Below, in pieces: positions 62,562-64,000 of a DNA stretch of 64,000 nucleotides. The translations under genes and the position numbers were made by a program. Origin of the DNA: Bradyrhizobium agreste (GTDB lineage: Bacteria > Pseudomonadota > Alphaproteobacteria > Rhizobiales > Xanthobacteraceae); assembly GCF_016031625.1 (NCBI RefSeq), contig NZ_JACCHP010000015.1:7501-71500 (forward strand). The letters run 5' to 3'. How positions within the stretch are numbered: position 1 is the stretch's first letter; each line of letters opens with the position of its first letter. The notes under the pieces were generated by a model. It saw only the letters and a program-made list of their open reading frames with translations, was not told where the DNA came from and made no database searches.

Positions 62562-63179
62562 CCGGTTTCCTTTCAGGTGTGTGTTGAGAGTGGTCTGCGC
62601 CGAACGGATCAGCGCATCTGCGTCGGCGGGAACGGACACAAGGGATGCTTCCAGCAATTCCCATTCGTCCGCGCGCCAGATTTCGACATCATTTTCGATG
62701 CCGACCCGCGTCCAAACGTTGACGCGGTAGCCGACCGAAATCGCCGTAACCTCGCCGCGTGCGACCATGCCCTCGGCATTGCGACCGGCGTCGGTTTCAG
62801 AAAATTGGATACGGCCAAGCAGTTTGCCGCCTTCGATCCATGCGTCAGTGACGACGCCCAAGATGGCATCGACCGAAGATCGATCATGGCTGTCGAGCAA
62901 GCGAACCTGCCCGAGCGCCACACGGCGAAGATCGATCGCATCCGTTGCGATCGATAGTTCCTCGAAGGCCCCAAACCTCGGAACGCGCGCGCCGACGGAC
63001 AAGACGGCGATAACCGTTCGCGTTTTTGGGTTGTAGGTGCTCGATGCAAATCGAGCGGCGGTGTCCTCGCTTGCCAAGCGCACGGCCGCCGTGCCGGCCC
63101 GGAATGGTGCGCCGAGCGTGGCGCGCGCGGCAGTGTTCGCGGCCGGCGAGCGCCGGCGCGGCTTGTCAGTTCTGGTCAT
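61212..63179 (-). CDS. Prohead protease / major capsid protein fusion
   Basis: 655 aa phage head protein. The N-terminal part (about residues 40-200) is an HK97-type S78 prohead protease, with His in VRLLDSHDRSS and Ser in EVTAISVGYRV. The C-terminal part (about 210-655) is a Mu-like major capsid domain with long stretches such as RVSWANRVTLADRVLT and GGDGANLNDGNPVYSTG. NCBI names this fold combination a protease/major capsid fusion in many phages. The ATG at 63179 is preceded by GGACAA. A strong internal start lies at the junction (62561). Confidence 0.85.
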   Translation of the reverse strand: MTRTDKPRRRSPAANTAARATLGAPFRAGTAAVRLASEDTAARFASSTYNPKTRTVIAVLSVGARVPRFGAFEELSIATDAIDLRRVALGQVRLLDSHDRSSVDAILGVVTDAWIEGGKLLGRIQFSETDAGRNAEGMVARGEVTAISVGYRVNVWTRVGIENDVEIWRADEWELLEASLVSVPADADALIRSAQTTLNTHLKGNRMDPEVIDNSNNENTRQIDVRSPQNDGARQVMSDREVREAYDIAERAGIPLDFVRRHVDSGGTMADFRERTFERLADNANRTRTNAARSDETFENPDFLNRSIVDALYSKMTGKAPTGAAVELAGRSMLEMGAMILQSRGERVSWANRVTLADRVLTRSGHTTSDFPNLLTLAGNRVLADAYQIAQTPLKQLARRRTAIDFRPVSILRLSEAPRLDKVPEGGEVKHGSRVEAKEGFAIDTYAKIFGISRQAIINDNLGAFGETSGDFGRAAASTEADLIAGLLLANGGDGANLNDGNPVYSTGRGNKAAAGSAITVDALGAGRKVLRDVTDIDGKTPLNVVPRHLVVGSAKETEAEQVLHEISAVQVDEVNPFPGKLTLHVEPRLIGNSWRLFADPGQLATLVIAYLAGREGPQIDLQQGWDVLGVEFRAVLDFGCAMQDWRGTYLNPGA

Positions 63180-63192
63180 GATGATGATTGTC

Positions 63193-63393
63193 CTAGTGGC
63201 GCGACTGGCCCAAGGGATCGACCAGTTCCAGCAATTCATCCGCAACCGCATAGCGGATCGCGCGGACGATCGTGATGATGCCGGCTGGGATTCCGGTGCG
63301 CTCAGCGGCGGTTGTGACTGTTATCCGCTCGCCAGCGGCAACCAGCGCGAGGATTGATGCGATTTGCTGTTCAAGATCGGCAAGGCTTCCGGG
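63193..63393 (-). pseudogene. Open frame continuing after an in-frame TGA
   Basis: After the TGA at 63394-63396 the same frame stays open for 67 codons. It reads as a compact domain (LADLEQQIASILALVAAGERITVTTAAERTGIPAG) with the shape of a helix-turn-helix start. No good ATG exists. It may be the lost C-terminal part of the upstream gene, a readthrough product, or a gene with a non-ATG start. Confidence 0.35.
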
Positions 63394-63948
63394 TCACCGC
63401 CAGTCCGCCGGCACCGGGAAGGTGATGTTAAAGCGAGCGGCATTGTTGCGGATGTCACGGAGAACAGTTGATGCGTTCACCAAGACAAGCCGCGCTTTCT
63501 GTTGCTCGACATCCGCCTTGAGTTGTCCGAGAACACTCACAAGGTCGCCGCCGAGATTGCGCCCGCCGCTGTTGCGCCCGCCTTGGTCGGTGTAGCCCAG
63601 ATAACCGACCCAAAGATCGTGCGGCGACGGCTCGCCGATCGTTGGCGATGCCAACCAATACATGTGCCCGATATCGCCGGCGTTGCACTCGACGATTTTC
63701 GCGGCGGTTGCGGCGCTGGAGCCATCGGCGTATCCGATCTCCATCATCAAACGCTCTTGGACGGCGATGAGAAGGACATCGACGGGCGAAAACCAATTCC
63801 ACCCGCGTTCCTTTGCGCGATCCCGAATTTCGTCGGTTGCGCCTTGAGACGGCACATTGACGGTCGGCAGTTGGTCCCGCCGCGCCCGAGTCTTGAATGC
63901 CGCAACGGGAATGCCCGTCATGGCGCAAACGTCCTGTCGTGTAAACAT
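63394..63948 (-). CDS. Hypothetical phage-region protein with N-terminal HTH
   Basis: 184 aa. The N-terminus MFTRQDVCAMTGIPVAAFKTRARRDQLPTV resembles a MerR-type or phage HTH. The rest has no recognised family. AGGAGATATCACC precedes ATG 63948. It is upstream of the protease-capsid gene on the same strand and in the mobile element. It could be a small terminase subunit or a regulator, but I cannot decide. Confidence 0.6.
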   Translation of the reverse strand: MFTRQDVCAMTGIPVAAFKTRARRDQLPTVNVPSQGATDEIRDRAKERGWNWFSPVDVLLIAVQERLMMEIGYADGSSAATAAKIVECNAGDIGHMYWLASPTIGEPSPHDLWVGYLGYTDQGGRNSGGRNLGGDLVSVLGQLKADVEQQKARLVLVNASTVLRDIRNNAARFNITFPVPADWR

Positions 63949-64000
63949 GGTGATATCTCCTATGTTGTGAAGTGAGATTGCATGGCCGTGGCCATGTGAC

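Noticed and set aside
63960..64000. C-terminal end of a further minus-strand gene at the right edge
   Set aside because: A frame ending at 63960-63962 is open, but only about 13 codons are visible. There is too little to support a feature.

Overview
The window looks like a stretch of a Bradyrhizobium-type alphaproteobacterial chromosome. The reasons are the high GC content with GC-rich third codon positions, the dense set of intergenic palindromic repeats, an mbfA-type iron exporter preceded by a textbook Irr box (TTTAGAA-N3-TTCTAAA), and the abundance of acyl-CoA, amidase and importer genes. The genus is an inference, not a database result. About 59 kb is chromosomal catabolic and housekeeping DNA. 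The last 4.7 kb is the edge of an integrated phage-like element.

Layout. 1-5.7 kb: minus-strand catabolic group (dienelactone hydrolase-like protein, Tat-exported TRAP binding protein, SAF-domain dehydrogenase, EctD-like dioxygenase, GntR regulator). A 20-bp palindrome lies upstream of the regulator and a related site upstream of the TRAP gene. 5.7-9.5 kb: ECF41-like sigma factor divergent from a CxxC carboxymuconolactone decarboxylase-like protein, two tandem alpha/beta hydrolases, and an O6-alkylguanine methyltransferase. 9.7-21.1 kb: a beta-oxidation block with two CoA ligases (one feruloyl-CoA-synthase-like), thiolase, TetR regulator, 3-hydroxyacyl-CoA-dehydrogenase-like SDR, enoyl-CoA hydratase and three acyl-CoA dehydrogenases. 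It is a plausible phenylpropanoid or acyl side-chain pathway. 21.2-30.5 kb: two related peptide-type binding proteins head to head, then a complete Dpp-type ABC importer whose operon contains a GatC/AtzG-like small protein and an amidase with ATGA overlaps. This suggests import coupled to cytoplasmic amide hydrolysis.

30.6-36.4 kb: GlsB-like membrane protein, type I secretion ABC and HlyD pair, AMP nucleosidase, and a small hypothetical protein. 36.6-41.9 kb: CinA-like protein, two metal-dependent amidohydrolases plus a Rieske ferredoxin, LysR regulator, DUF1127 protein and GNAT protein. 42.2-48.7 kb: enoyl-CoA hydratase, atypical SDR, large acyl-CoA dehydrogenase, zinc alcohol dehydrogenase and a second amidase. 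48.8-58.8 kb: mbfA, epoxide-hydrolase-like protein, two MBL-fold hydrolases, GST, FAH-family hydrolase, DUF3775 protein, two SDRs and a GMC oxidoreductase.

59.2-64.0 kb: an initiator tRNA-Met gene whose 3' half is read antisense as the last codons of a large serine recombinase. To its right are phage genes: a prohead protease fused to a major capsid protein, with a good internal start at the domain junction, and an unrecognised upstream gene. Chromosomal intergenic spaces are full of palindromic repeats of several families. I see none in the element, which supports separate ancestry. The right attachment site lies outside the window.
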